A stretch of 64,000 nt of DNA from Dermacentor variabilis. Lineage: Eukaryota; Arthropoda; Arachnida; Ixodida; Ixodidae. The stretch lies in the NCBI RefSeq assembly GCF_050947875.1, contig NC_134573.1, positions 50,208,115 through 50,272,114 on the forward strand, read 5' to 3'. Numbering within the stretch: the stretch's first letter is position 1; each line of letters begins with the position of its first letter. The notes under the pieces were generated by a model. The model had not been told where the DNA came from and searched no databases. It saw nothing but the letters and a program-made list of their open reading frames with translations. Both the position numbers and the translations under genes were made by a program. Shown in pieces: positions 22,233 to 34,405 of this stretch.

Positions 22233-22350
22233 GACTAGCGCAAGAGTGGACAGGGGACACTAAAGACGCTACAAGGACAAGCGCCCCTTTGGAAGTTTGC
22301 GCTTATCCTTGTTGCCTCTTTAGTGTCCCGTGTCCACTCTTGCACTAGTC
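22233..22350. repeat. 52-bp inverted repeat hairpin with 14-nt loop
   Basis: Arm 22233-22284 and arm 22299-22350 are reverse complements with about 5 mismatches in 52 positions. The sequence (GTGTCC...GTCC-CTCTTG type) resembles what lies at the 3' ends of the Penelope pair at 11495 and 15219. It may therefore be a small snap-back remnant of a PLE. It is missing from the paralogous repeat copy B, so it is a later insertion. Confidence 0.7.
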
Positions 22351-23349
22351 ACTTTAACATGGAATACCAACTAGCCCAGTCCCACACCCTGCGACGACAC
22401 AGGGACAGTTTGCTCAACTCTTGTGTCGTGACTTTTGTGTCACGGTGAAAAACCAACATAACCATGTATATGACTTAATACTTAAGCACATCTAGATTTG
22501 CAGCTGCGGCGGTAGCCCATGAGTGCGCATTGCGGAGTCACTAGCGAAATAATTGGGGGCACCTTAATGAAAGCGATTGGTCAAAATCAAAATCCGTCCA
22601 CGACGGCGTCTCTAGTAGACGCTGTGCGATGTTCGGACGTTAACAATGTGTGCCGACTGAAGAAAGGCTTCCCCGAAGTGCTTCTGACGGTTAGCCTAGC
22701 TTCTTTACTCTGTAGAATGAAAAAAAAGAAAAATAAAGAACCGCATCAAAAGCCCAGAATCAACCATTGCGCGTCGCGACTAAACGCTCTTAGGACGACG
22801 AATAATTTCCAGGCGACGAGCGAATACGCTTTATCAAGAACACTGATAACGCCGGCGGGAAAAGCATTGTGGCGAAGTTCAGTGCGCAGGGATAGCTTTT
22901 ATTTTTTTTAATTTTTGCTTGGTTGGCGTCTTCACGCGTCACCGCGGGAAGTTTGAAAAGATTAAGGCCAGTACGCCACGTGGTGGCACTCACGCGAACC
23001 AAACCCCTTGTGTCCAGAAAAGCTGGATACGAGCATCACTGATGTCCGGCAGTTTGGTCCAGGTGGCATAGTGTGCAAGTCGCCCGTCTAGGCATGTGTA
23101 GTGAACCTGCTGAAGTGTTGCTCTTTGGCATTCATCGCTGTGAGTGCGCATATTCCACCACATCTCGCATGGCCAAAGGGCATTGTGCGTGGCGTCCACT
23201 CGCAACTAAGCCAATCTTATACATTGGAGTAGCTATCTACGGCAGGAATAGTAGCTGTTTATATCCGCAATAGCGTTGTGGACAATAAGAGAATCTGCAA
23301 TGAGTCATTCATTGCGACTTCTACCGGAACTCCTTGTCCCTAGGAAATT

Positions 23350-23994
23350 AAAGCATGGCCTTTAGTGTTCAGAGTCGATCCGCTGGCGCCAAATCCCCTA
23401 CAATGCCGGAATTGCTGGCGATATAGCCATGGTGCTGGCAGTTGTAAATCTGCTTCACGAATCTGCACATGTGAGGGTCACTCTTACGGTGATTGTATGG
23501 CCCAAGATGAAAAGTGTTATCTTTTTGGTGGATCACACCCTGCTGGCTATTCAAACTGCCCAGCTCGAATGCAAGAAACGCAGGTGTTAGGAATAAATGA
23601 CAAGAGGAGTTGCTTTAGAAGAGAAGAAATTGCGTCTGTTAAGGAGAGGGCTCACGGGTACGCTGGCGTATCAGCACGTTAGCCTTCTTTCACAGACGCG
23701 ACTATTTCGCAGGCAACTGACGATGCAGTTCAAGAAGTAATCGCAAGCGCAATGCAGAGATTAGTAGCTAACATGTCAGAATGCATATCTGAAGGGGTCA
23801 GTACCGAGATTCCTAATCTGCAGATAACTCCAGTATCAACCCCTGACACCTCTACACTGCCACCTAATAGAGAAGTTAAAGAGAAAAATTACGCTGCCTT
23901 GTCTACCTCGCAAAACAGCCACGAGACCTCTGAGTCTTCGTCGAATCCTAGCCAACAGCCTACGCTAGACTTGCACTTCTCCACAGGCGTTTAA
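23350..23994 (+). pseudogene. Gag-like ORF1 fragment of a non-LTR retrotransposon
   Basis: The frame reads FRVDPLAPNPLQCRNCWRYSH, then an intact CCHC knuckle C-x2-C-x4-H-x4-C (CRNCWRYSHGAGSC), a second Cys/His cluster (CTCEGHSYGDC), and a third (CYLFGGSHPAGYSNC) in which the second Cys is Phe. Such triple knuckles close ORF1 of I and Jockey-group LINEs, where the protein binds element RNA. A single TAG at 23680-23682 interrupts an otherwise continuous frame that ends at about 23994 in a Ser/Thr-rich tail. No matching RT follows directly, so this is an isolated piece. Confidence 0.7.
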
Positions 23995-24424
23995 TTCGAC
24001 GCATGGGTGCAGAAAGGGAGCCGGTACCCATTGAACCCAGCTTCCTCTATGTCCCCTCTGAATAAGCCCAAAAGCCCAGTAAGGTTGTCAAGGAGAACAT
24101 TTCGTAGAAGGTAGTTGCTACTCCAATACCATCCTCAATGTAGGGTCCTTGAGAGTATTGCGATTGAACTGTCGTTGAATATTTGCTGCTTACGCCGATT
24201 TACAATGTCTTACCATTCAATGAAACCCTGATATAATTTATTACAAAAAACATGGCTCACCCAAGACAGAACTTTTTATTTGAAAAAAAATTTCGTTAAT
24301 TTTGATTAGATATATCTTCTACTTGGGGTCGTTTACTCAAACTTATATCGTCCAGAGTTTGCTTTAAGGCAAAGATAGCCCTAAAGCTCCTGTCCCCTGA
24401 GTTTGAAATACGAGTGTCAAACCT

Positions 24425-26445
24425 AAGAATCAGAATCAATTTTCATTAAGATGATTAGAAAGATTACAAGATGTTAATATACAGAAGGAGGTCCCGAAGT
24501 CAAAGACTGCAATGGGACCTCCTTTACAAAGTAAACGTAATAAAACACAAATTATAGCCGTTTGAACAAATCGTTAACAATGAAGAATTACAGCTCTTAG
24601 TATGAGTGGCATGAGTGAAGAAATACATGTGCGTCAATGTCATGAAAAACATAACATGACATAACATAACCTCGTTGACAAGTAATTAAGTAACAGCGTA
24701 AGTGACGTGATGAACACAGGGTAATTTGCTAACTCGAATGTATGTGCAACGTAGAAACAAGCCTAATGGTATGATAATGAAAATGAAATTAAGGTACCCT
24801 GAAAAATGGTTGTGAGTATGAAGTAGGCATCAGTATTTAACAGATTGTAATCGTTTAGTTTCTTGAATTCCTGAATTTCAAGTGTTTTCATATCTTGCCG
24901 TAGTGTGTTCCAGAATGCGATAGGTGAAAAATGGAAGCCCTGCTTCCATAATTAGTATGTATTTTGAGTAAAATGAAGTTTCTATTTATTGCAAACCTGG
25001 TAATATTAGTATTCATTAGAGAAGATTGTGGTATCAAGCTTTCGCATCGTATGCAATTGATTTGACGGAACAAAAAGGGTACCCAGGTTATATTTAATGA
25101 GTTATGTGACTAAAAGAAGGTAATTAGTTCGTAAAAGATAGGAGGCGTTGTTGTTAGAAGGGCGAAATGTAATTATCCTCATAGCCTGATTCTATAGGAT
25201 TTGCAATGAGTTTAACTGGCTTGCGTAAGTATTTCCCCAGCAAGTAACGCAGTAGTTAATGTGGGAATGAATAAATGAAAAATATAATGATAGTAATAAT
25301 TAATGGTTAACCCTTTACTGCACAATTTTTGTTTCCTCAAAATATTATTCATCGAGTTGTAGGGAAGGATAACACTAGCTGTGCTCCCATGGAAACTAAC
25401 TTTAGCGAATTTCTGTAGTTTGAATTCGCAAAAAAACGGTATGTTGCGTATTTGCAACAACGTGCAAATGAGGAAGAAGTTGAAGGTGAAAAATAGACTT
25501 AGTGCGATTCATACTCGGATGTTCATTTGCACGTGACAATCGTTGGTGCACCTACTATTTAGTGTGGAACACTAAGAAGCAATTGTTGCTTGTGCACCAC
25601 AGGTGGTTCCCACAATTCGTGTAGTACGTCATGCAGATTCCCGTGCAGCCAGGAAAAATGCAGTGTTTTCGTGCTATTGTCAAAACTTAGAACATAGAAG
25701 CACAGCCTGTGCTTCTATACAAGGCTGTGCCCGGTGATGACGCGACACGACAGCGTGCGGATGCACCGCATCCGTTTGAAAAAAAAAATTAGACCTGAAA
25801 ACATTTTTCACACATATTGAATCAAACCGGATTTACACTCGTTGTTTTCGTCACTCCAGGAAAGGTCGCTGCTTTCACAATCGGACAGAATTGCTCGGCC
25901 ATAAAAGCGTTTGGAAGCCATTTCACTTTTCCGAAGGAAATAAACCATGTACACGTTGTTGCATTTGCGCAACATAGCATCGTTTTCTCGCCAGGAACAA
26001 GCTATACCTAGATAACAAGGCTTTTTTGAATCTACAGAGTCAGGAGGTTGTGGAGCTTAGCGCAAGAATTTTTTTTCGCTTTGTCTTATGGAGAAAACAC
26101 TTTACGATTGGCAAAACTTATCCGTATCAATGCTCGTGAGCGCGCGCAGCCTCCATCACGTTTGTTTTGGTAGAAAATGTGAAGGATGAGCACAGATGTA
26201 GAACAAGGCGGCTCGTTTTTTAGACGAATGCTGCGGAAATGCAACAACGTGTACAGGAAGCTCTAAACCGACTTTGCTTCTGTGTTTAACGCCGTTCATC
26301 GGAATGTTGCGTAAATGCAACAAGGTGCAGCAAAGGGTTAAACATGTTTCGTAATTTAGAAGTACCCGTATCCCGTAGGTAATTTTCTGCTTTACTTTGG
26401 TTAAGTGTTCAATAAATTCTTCAAGTCGGGTAACTAAAAGATATA
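24425..26445 (-). mobile_element. L2-like LINE 3' part (minus), interrupted by a piggyBac-type element
   Basis: This is the reverse-complement relative of 43288-44226. Its 3' end carries the AATCAGAATC-type short repeat also seen in the plus copy. The C-terminal frame (25073-24888, IRCESLIPQSSLMNTNITRFA, THTNYGS) aligns by eye with the plus copy. The LINE is split at TTAA by the element at 25311-26337 and resumes at 26342 with sequence matching 43291-43345. Its 5' side is lost at about 26440, where repeat copy B begins. Confidence 0.7.
25311..26337. mobile_element. 1,027-bp non-autonomous piggyBac-type element
   Basis: It is flanked by TTAA at 25307-25310 and 26338-26341. The terminal inverted repeats are CCCTTTACTGCAC (left) and CCCTTTGCTGCAC (right end, reverse complemented), 12 of 13 matching. 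TTAA targets and CCC-starting termini are piggyBac hallmarks. Inside are four copies, in both directions, of a motif close to TTGCGNAAATGCAACAACGTG at about 25444, 25957, 26232 and 26306. These are probable transposase-binding repeats. No transposase is encoded. Excision restores the L2-like LINE seen at 43288-44226, which proves the boundaries. Confidence 0.85.
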
Positions 26446-26448
26446 AGC

Positions 26449-27812
26449 GAGATGCGTGGTCGTCAGTAGCTACAGGCTGAGTCGGATCTGAAAATTGGCT
26501 CGCGGACTCCATCACATGAAATGCAATGCACTCTACCGTGTCATCCTTCGGCGACTGGTACCGATTCTCGCGCAATGATGATGCCAACAAATTATCTCAT
26601 GTACGAACTGTCACTTTCCTCGAACCGCCAAGACTACTTAATGATGTCCTCGACAGTCGCGACACCCTCGCACACAAGTAAATGTGAGGAGTTGCGCGCT
26701 AGGCCTTCAGGTATGTTGGCGGCTTTGTTGGCCTTCGATATCTGCTAGTCGGCATTGAGGCTATATTATGAAGGTGGAACGGCAACATGGTATAAAGTAT
26801 GGAGAACAGACAAATGCAGCGCGTGTAACTGTACAATAATCTTAAATAGTGGTTTTGCTTCATGCACGAGGGTAGCTGTGGCAGGAGAATACACTGACAA
26901 CTGTAAGCACTGTATAAGGCATGCCCAAAGGTGTACCCGGTCCGGTGGCCAGTAAATGAGCTGTAATATTGTGAGCAGCTTCGGCTATAGCATGCTAACG
27001 GACGACGGCACGGAGACAACTTGTACAATCCTGGTGACGCGCTATTTACCTCAAGATGCAAAATGAAGTTATCAATGTATCTATCTCAAGAGTTAGGCAC
27101 ATGTCAATTTGCAGCTGCTGCGGCAACCCATGAGTGTGGATAGCAAAGTGGTTAGGGAAATAGCTGGAGGCACCTTAACAAACTCAATAGGCCAAAATCC
27201 AAAGCCGTCCCTGACAACGTCTCCCGTAGACGCTGTGCGAGCTTCCGACACTAACCACCACATGCAGAAATGCATCTTAACTTGAAGCTCATGCTTGTCT
27301 TGATCTAAATGATGCCTGTCGTGAACACGACGAAGGAAACGCAGTGAGCGCCTGTGGGCACGTTAACGCCAGGTGTCATTTAAATGGAGTAAAACATCAG
27401 CTTCAACTTCAGTTGCATTTCAGAATACGGGAGAATGAATGTTTTTCGACTGAATAAAAGCTGCCGCGAAATGCTACCGACGATTATCCTAGCTCGTTTA
27501 CTCGGTAGCACAAAAGAAACAAACCGTATCTGCCTTTCGGAAAGCCTCTCAAAAGCCTAGAATGAATCATCGTTCGTCGAGACTAAAGGCTCTTAGGATA
27601 AAAAGTCATTTCTTGCCAACGAGCGGCTAGGCTTTATCAAGAACACTGATAACGCCGGCTGGAAAAGGTTTGCGGTGAAGTGCAGTGCGCAGGGATATCT
27701 TTTAATTCTTGTATCTTTGCTTTGCTGACGTCGTCACTACGTCACCGCGCGAAATTTGAAAAGTATAAGGACTACGTCATGTGATGGCACTCCCGCGAAC
27801 TAAACCCTCCTG
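26449..27812. repeat. Unclassified repeat, copy B (direct duplicate of 21418-23012)
   Basis: It shares long colinear stretches with copy A, for example the ACTGGTACCGATTCTCGCGC region, GCATGCTAACGGACGACG, and the GAACACTGATAACGCCGGC region. It lacks the SINE and hairpin that copy A has, so it is closer to the ancestral layout. Its left edge abuts the truncated L2-like LINE. Confidence 0.55.
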
Positions 27813-29413
27813 ACGTCCTCAGATATTTCTGGGTCGGCGTGACAGAAGAGACGAGTCATCTCATCCGTGAATACCGCGACGTTTTCTTTAGGAAGCTGCA
27901 CTCAGGCTTTTAGTAGAAGTTCGGCCCTTTTTCTTCTGACGATGCTTGTGAATGTCTTCAGGAACTCGCTGCCGAGCACATGTCATGTCGTTAACGAGGA
28001 CTCTCCATTTTCGAACCAAGTCCTGGCGGAGTTTCCTAACGAAAAATTGGCGTGGCGCAACTTTTCTTCAGGGTTTCACTTGTCCTAAGCTGACACCCTC
28101 CATGGAATGCCTCGAGCCTGGTCTCCCAGACTTCCGACGAAGCTCGACGGAAGGTAGGTGGCTCCTTGGGTTGCTGAAGCACTACCGTTGATGGCGATGC
28201 TGTTGCTGTCATCGTTGCTGCTGACTTGTTGATCTTTATATTTCACTTGGGTAGAAGACTGTGCTCCGGGGGCTAGCTTTGCGGTCTGAGGCTTGCTCAG
28301 TGATCAGGGGCAACGCTGGTATTATCTTCTGGTTTTGGGCTTGCATCGCAGCATTGCGGGGGCGTCCACTACATGAAAGCAAAAGCACCTCTACCAGATG
28401 TCACGTAGTAGTGACGGTCAATAACACAGCAGAAATACTGTGAATGACGAAACTGTTGCCAGTGTTATCGGCGTATCACTTGGAACGAGGACTGGGGAAC
28501 GACAGACACAAGCGTAAACCTTCAACAGGTTTCAATAGTAGGAAGTTAAGTGGTTTATCTACACACATGAATGTGACGTAACAGGCGACTTCATAAATAG
28601 GCATGTGCAATCAGCAAGAACGACTTTCACACGTGAAATAGCAAGATAAATTCTAAATAGTAATAAGTTTAAAATTATTCGCGTGTTAATTCACGTGCCT
28701 TCTCATTCCCGTTTCTATAGAATGACGAGATTTCCTACGACTGCTGGGGAAAGTAGGGTGGAGGGTACCAAGTAATGCACCGTCCTATGTACGTTACTGC
28801 TATGATCTCGAAGCCTATCGTTTAGGCATCGGCCTGTTTGCCCAGTCTGCGTTATCCCGCCCTAACTAGCGCAAAGCAGTACCTTTCTCAGACAAAAGTA
28901 ACTTCTTATTGTGCGAACTTGTGTGCCAACAAAAGCAAGTTACACTCAAAACACAGCGACAGCGTCGTCATTTATATATTACTCGTCGGAAGTTCCAGCG
29001 TAAATGGTAGTGCCCGCGTGCCTTCCAGGAATTAATACACACGTGTCGCACATCCGATCAGATTACACAAGGTTCGGTGGGAGTATACACAACAGATGGA
29101 ATCAATGATAACATTCTGTAAATTCGATAATATGAGGGTGCCTCTTGCGCAGAGTGATAACGTTTAACATTTGTTAGCCGTGGAAAAGCGGTGACCGTAT
29201 GAAGTTAAACGAGTACGCGTTTCAATATTCTATGAGCCGACAGCAGACGAAGTAATTATCAGCGACCTCAGTTTCATCAACAGCTGTATACATCGTAAGA
29301 TTGCTGCACTGGGCATCAATATGATAACTGCAGGATATGACCAACTTTTCCAGATAAAGATTATTCCCATGTTGCTTGATGTATTCCGCCTTCTAATACC
29401 CCTTTCGATAGAA
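27813..29413. other. Nothing recognised
   Basis: No gene, repeat family or paired termini could be supported. The small plus-strand frames around 27867-28190 and 28261-28440 have no motif and overlap one another in different frames. Confidence 0.35.
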
Positions 29414-29586
29414 CGTCGGTTCGAATCCCGGCCACGCCGGCCGCATTTCGATAGCGGCGAGAACACCCGCGCGCTTAGATTCAAGGGCGCGTTGAAGAAC
29501 CGCAGGTGGTCAACATTTCCGGGGTCCTCCACTACGGCGTACCTTAATCAGTAAGTGGTTATGGCGTGTAAAACCCCATAATTTAA
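29414..29586 (+). mobile_element. 5'-truncated Ruka-type SINE
   Basis: It begins within the tRNA head at GGTTCGAATCCCGGCCACG and continues with the usual body blocks (GGCCGCATTTCGATAG, TCCTCCACTACGGCG) to ACCCCATAATTTA. The A-box half is missing and no target duplication was found. Confidence 0.75.
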
Positions 29587-29689
29587 TTTTCTTCTTATGC
29601 GCAAAATTTTTCCGCGGTGTTGGAATTGGGGTTTTGATCAAAGATTGCGGTATTTCCAGTCCTCTGAGTACAAACTTTAACAGCTGCTA

Positions 29690-31800
29690 AATTGCTAGCG
29701 CTTCGTATTCACACACAGCACCGGGTCATTGCTTTGCTCGTTATCTACAGGCCTCTAAACCAAAGTGTCAGAAAGTTTGTCGATGAGTTGCGTCTACTTA
29801 CTTTTCCATCTGGTCGAGTATGCATGATAGGTGACGTTAACGTTGACATGCTGAACAAAGAATGGCAGATCGTTACTGTATACTTGAACACGCTTGCTAA
29901 TGTTGGGATAGAAGCCGTTATCAACATTCGAACACGTGTCCAAGATTTGGGCGCATCAATCGCGTCTTCATGTTAGATCCCGTGAATTTCCGTACCGAGA
30001 ACGACCAGGTCTTTCTGTTTATTTTTGAGCGAAAGCTGTCCGATCACTTCTTTGTGGGGTGTACCTTTTTATAATGACAGCACATTACTGTCCAGAAACC
30101 GATACCAGAAATATTGATTTTTGATAACATGAAACTTGACTGGTCGTTACAGCATTTCCTTTGGCGATCTTTGCTTGCGGAGATTCCCGGAAGTGAACTG
30201 TATGAATCTTTTATTGCTTTCTACAGACAGTGCACGCATGTTAAAGGGTGATCGTCATAAAACAAGGAAAACCGTGTTGCCCATGGATGAATGGAAATGT
30301 TTTATGCGTGACAGCAGAAAGAGAATCAGCTGGGGCAAGTTATCGTAGTTCCCCTAAGAATAAGTTTCTTCGTGCAGCTTATAAGACGGCTCGCAATAAA
30401 GTTACTGCGGTGCTTAAAGATGGAAGACGAAAACACTTTGAAAATGAATTTTCTGAATCTAGGAATAATCTATGTTAGGCTTGGTTTGTTATTAACGAAA
30501 TAAGGGGTCGTACCCGTAAAGGTGTGTACCAAATAATTGCTGAAAATTTTGCACTTCCGTCTATTCTGCTAGCAGCCCAATTCAATAATTTTTTTCTCGG
30601 CGCTTGCAACAAACTTGTCTAATACGACCAGTGATCTTGTTGCTCAATCTGTGGCCAAGTCTGCCTTTATGTCAGAGTGCACTGAAGACGACGTTCGTTA
30701 TATCCTATTCAACTTCAAACAGTGCAAGTCAGTGGGATAAGATAAACGTGGCTGCGGACGTTCTTCGCAGAAACAGTGTGACCCGGAAGCGTGTTACGCT
30801 AGCAGTCATAAACATTGTAGTGACACAAATCATGCCAACTGGCCTCAAGGAAGCTCTTGTAGTTCCCCTTTTCAATAGCGTACAGGTTTATTTTGTTGCC
30901 AACTACAGACCTATTTCCATACTTTCATGCATTGCTCTGATATTTGAAAATCATTTTTCGTGCAATGAAAAGCTTCATTGACGCACATGACCTGCTATCG
31001 CCAAACCAATATGGATTTACGTCCAGACGCAGCTCTAGGTTAGCTTTAGCTGAACTAACTGATCTCCTGAATTATGCCCTTGAAAACAGCACACTTGTTT
31101 ACGCATTATTTTTAGATTTATCACAAAATTTTTATTCTGTGAACAAGTTTTTCTGCTTTGTGACCTTCATAGCTATTTCTTCTTCCGAGGGCCTTTCCTA
31201 TCTTTCCTTGAAAATTACTTGCATGGTCGGACTCAAGTTGTTGTAATCGGAAATATTAAAATTAGGCCCATACAGTTGTCCAGCTGAGTTCCTCAGTGAT
31301 CGCTTTTATCCACCCTTTTAATTTAACTTATGTGTTAATTATCTCCCTTAATTTATTTTTAATTGCTGGGTTTTTCAGTACGCTGACCACGCGGTTCTAG
31401 TATCCCGTCATGCTAACCATGATGAAGCCATGGCTGAATAAGAAATTGGCGTCATGAGTTGGTACTGTAATAACCTAAATTCTATCAAACAAACTAAAAC
31501 TAAGCTCGCATGTTTCCACAATCCCCTGAAACGCATTCCTGTCATCATTCCTTTGTTTGTTCATTCTACGCAATGTAATAATTGTGCCTGCTCTCTTGTT
31601 CCACACCTTTCAAGTGTCAAATACCTGGGTGTTCATTTTGATTCGAGCATGTCTTGGGATAGTCAATTGGTTAACATTGCTTAACAGCTGCGCGAAATAG
31701 CGCGCCTATGCCCAATTCATATAAGGAAAATGACAGCTCATGCATTAGGATACAGTGTGCTGCGCTATGGAATTCGTTCTTTTCATTTTGTTTAGTGTTT
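29690..31800 (+). pseudogene. Decayed L2/CR1-like LINE (EN-RT)
   Basis: Broken frames in order give an EN middle (VIALLVIYRPLNQ, VCMIGDVNVDML near 29825), an EN end with a KLSDHFF motif near 30038, a linker (FLRAAYKTARNKV near 30365), the RT start (ANYRPISILSCIALIFEN near 30900; NQYGFTSRRSSRLALAEL near 31005) and motif A (ALFLDLSQNFYSV near 31110, where the usual KAFD is lost). The thumb follows (SSVKYLGVHFDSSMSWD near 31615; HALGYSVLRYG near 31740). The motif C region is not readable, and sequence between 31240 and 31380 seems deleted. At least five frame changes make it a fossil. Confidence 0.65.
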
Positions 31801-32007
31801 TGATGCAATAAACTTGATTGCTCATTAAAATCTATAATTAGTGCCGTGATGTATGGTGTTCGAATTCCCAAAAATTGCATTCGTTTTTCTTTTTCGCACA
31901 CGTATGCCTTCGTTCAGGTTGTTGTTTAAACAATGTGTTATTCTTACGTACCTGTTGAATAAACAATTTAGCTTCTAATATAACTGCTCCTTGCAACGTT
32001 TAATCCC

Positions 32008-34380
32008 CGAACCCTCTTGAGTGAGGCTAGCTTAGCAGGGCTCTTTGAGGAACTATCAGACATTGGGTTATCATCGGCCTTAGTGACATTAGAACTGGTG
32101 AGGCTTATACATTGCTCAATAACGTACATGTCCTCTGCTAAGGAGGTCTCTTAGATAAGAAGCAATATGGGGTAGGATTTCTAATCCATAAAGACATAGT
32201 GGGCAACATTTACGAATTCTACAGCATTAATGGGAGGGTAGCTGTAGACGTAATCAAACTGAATAAGAGGTATAGATTAAAGGTAGTACAAGCCTACGCT
32301 GCAACATCCAATCACGATGGTGAGGAAGTAGATCAGTTTTACGAAGATGCTGAATTATCCATGTGAAAAGTGCAAGCTCAATATACTGTAGTAATGGGCG
32401 ATTTCAATGTAAAAGTGGGGAAAAAGCAGGCTGGTGAACAAGCAGTTGGCAACTACGGCAACTAGGGACGCTACAGGAGAGATGCTGATTGAATTCGCAG
32501 ACAGGAATAAGCCTCGAACAATGAACACCCTTATCAGGAAGCGTACACTCTAAGAAAAATTTACACCCTTTGAATCGTATATTGCCACACACCAATAAAC
32601 GTCATCTGTCTTGTCCGCATTTCCTTTCTTTAACGCTGCGAGCCCGTTACTTCCCAGGAAGGAACGGCATGCGCGTTATCAGCATGACATGGCACTGCGG
32701 ACACGAAAGTAGCGGGCGCGGCATCTTCAAGAAAGGAAATTCAAGCAAGTCAGATGACGATTATTGTTGTGTGGCAGATATGCACCCCAAAAGCTTTTTT
32801 TTTTTGAAGTGTAACAACAGAAAGTGGACCTGGATAAGCCCTAATGGTGAAACAAGAAATGAAATTCATTTCATAATTTCTGCTGATCGCAGCATAGCGG
32901 AGAATATAGAAGTGACAGGTAGGGTAAAGTGCAGGGATCATAGGTTAGCAAAGGCGAGGATTCACCTCAATTTGAAGACACAAAGAGTAAAATTGGTCAA
33001 GAAACATGTCAGCTTAGAGGCAGTAAGGGTAAAAGCAGACAAAATCAGGCTGGTACTTGCAAACTAATTTGTAGCCTTAGAACACACAGAGAGGATGATG
33101 ATGACATAGAGGTAATAAATGAAACCATGACGAGGCTGGGGGGCTTCTGAGGCAGCAACTGAAGTGGGAGGCAAGGCACCAACGCAACCAGTATGCAAGC
33201 TGTCCCAAGTAACAAAGAACCTACAGAGAAATGATAAAGAACTGAGAACTAAGAACTAAGACCGAATTCGCGGAACTCTCAGAACTGATCAACAAGGCGA
33301 AAATAAGTGATATTCGAAACTATAACCTGAGAAAGGCTGAAGAAGCCGCCAAAAATGGACGCAGCCCGAAATCAGTGAGAAAGAAACTTGGCATAGGACA
33401 AACCAAGATATATGCACTGAAGGATAAGCAGGCTAATATCAGCAATCTGAAAGATATAGTAAAGGAAGCGGAAGTATTCTATACTGACGTCTGCAGTACC
33501 TAGAGAAGTGGGGATACCTTCCTTAAAAGCCGAAATGAACAGGACACAGAAACTCCTCTTATGACTAGCGATTAGGTCAGAAGGGCCTTGCAAGACATGA
33601 AACGAGGAAGAGCGGTAGGAGAATATGGAATAGCAGTCGATTTAATCAAAGACGGAGGAGGCATGATGCTTGAAAAACTGGCGGCTCCTTATACGACGTG
33701 TCTTTTGAGTGCAAGGGTCCCTAAAAACTGGAAGAATGCAAACATTCTAATCCACAAAAAGGGAGATGTTAAAGAATAGAAAAACTATAGGCCCATTAGC
33801 TTGCTCCCAGTATCATATAAAATATACACCGAAATAATTTACAACAGAAGCAGGGCAACACTGGGCTTTAGTCAACCAAGGGAACAGGCTCGCTTCAGGA
33901 AGGGATACTCTACAATGGATCACATCCATGACATTAATCAGGTTATTGAGAAAGCCGCAAAATACAATAAGCCTCTCAATATGGCTTTCATAGATTACGA
34001 AAAAGAATTAGATTCAGTAGAGATACCAGCAATCATAGAGGCATTGCATAATCAAGCAGTACACACCATTTACGTAAATACCCTGGAAAATATCTACAGA
34101 GACTCCACAGCCACCTTACTTCTATACAAGAGAAGTAGGAAGATATCTATAAAGAAAGGGGTCAGACAAGGGGACACAATCTCTCCAATGGTATTCATTG
34201 CGTGCTTGGAAGACGTATTCAAGCTATTAAACTGGGAAGGTTTAGGAGCAAGGATCGATGGCGAATACCTCAGCAAACTTCGGTTTGTTGATGACATTGT
34301 TCTATTCAGCAACACTGTGGACGAGCTACAACAAAGGATTGAGGACCTTAAAAGGGAGAGTGTAAGAGCGCATTCACAGA
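32008..34380 (+). pseudogene. Second RTE lineage, decayed EN-RT
   Basis: This copy is clearly RTE but much diverged from the three copies of the main family here. EN blocks are GVGFLIHKDIVGNIYEFYSING (near 32175), MGDFNVKVGKKQAGEQ (near 32395), then, after a MITE, RKWTWISPNGETRNEI (near 32820) and CRDHRLAKARIHL. RT blocks are PKNWKNANILIHKKGD, YRPISLLPVSYKIY, FIDYEKELDSVE (motif A), KKGVRQGDTISPMVFI (motif B) and LRFVDDIVLF (motif C, Val in place of Ala) near 34280. Several stops and frameshifts are present. It ends abruptly near 34370 at DLKRESVRA, where unrelated sequence begins. Confidence 0.75.
32546..32811. mobile_element. 266-bp TA-target MITE
   Basis: The insert interrupts the RTE EN between the Arg-Lys of NTLIRKR and NNRKWTW. 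It begins CACTCTAAGAAAAA at 32546 and ends TTTTTTGAAGTG at 32811, with TA on both sides (32544-32545 and 32812-32813). The termini are imperfect inverted repeats starting CACT. The size, TA duplication and lack of coding capacity fit a Tc1/mariner-type MITE. Confidence 0.65.
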
Positions 34381-34405
34381 TAGGTCGGTGGGATCGGTCT
34401 TTTTG

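Larger units (their letters stand above)
21418..23012. repeat. Unclassified repeat, copy A (direct duplicate of 26449-27812)
   Basis: The interval matches 26449-27812 in the same orientation from AGCGAGATGC at its left edge to about GCGAACCAAACCCC at its right edge. Copy A has gained two insertions absent from copy B: a Ruka SINE (21600-21822) and a hairpin-bearing stretch (about 22225-22440). I see no protein motif and no terminal inverted repeat. It could be a non-autonomous element, an LTR-like unit or a local duplication. Confidence 0.55.
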
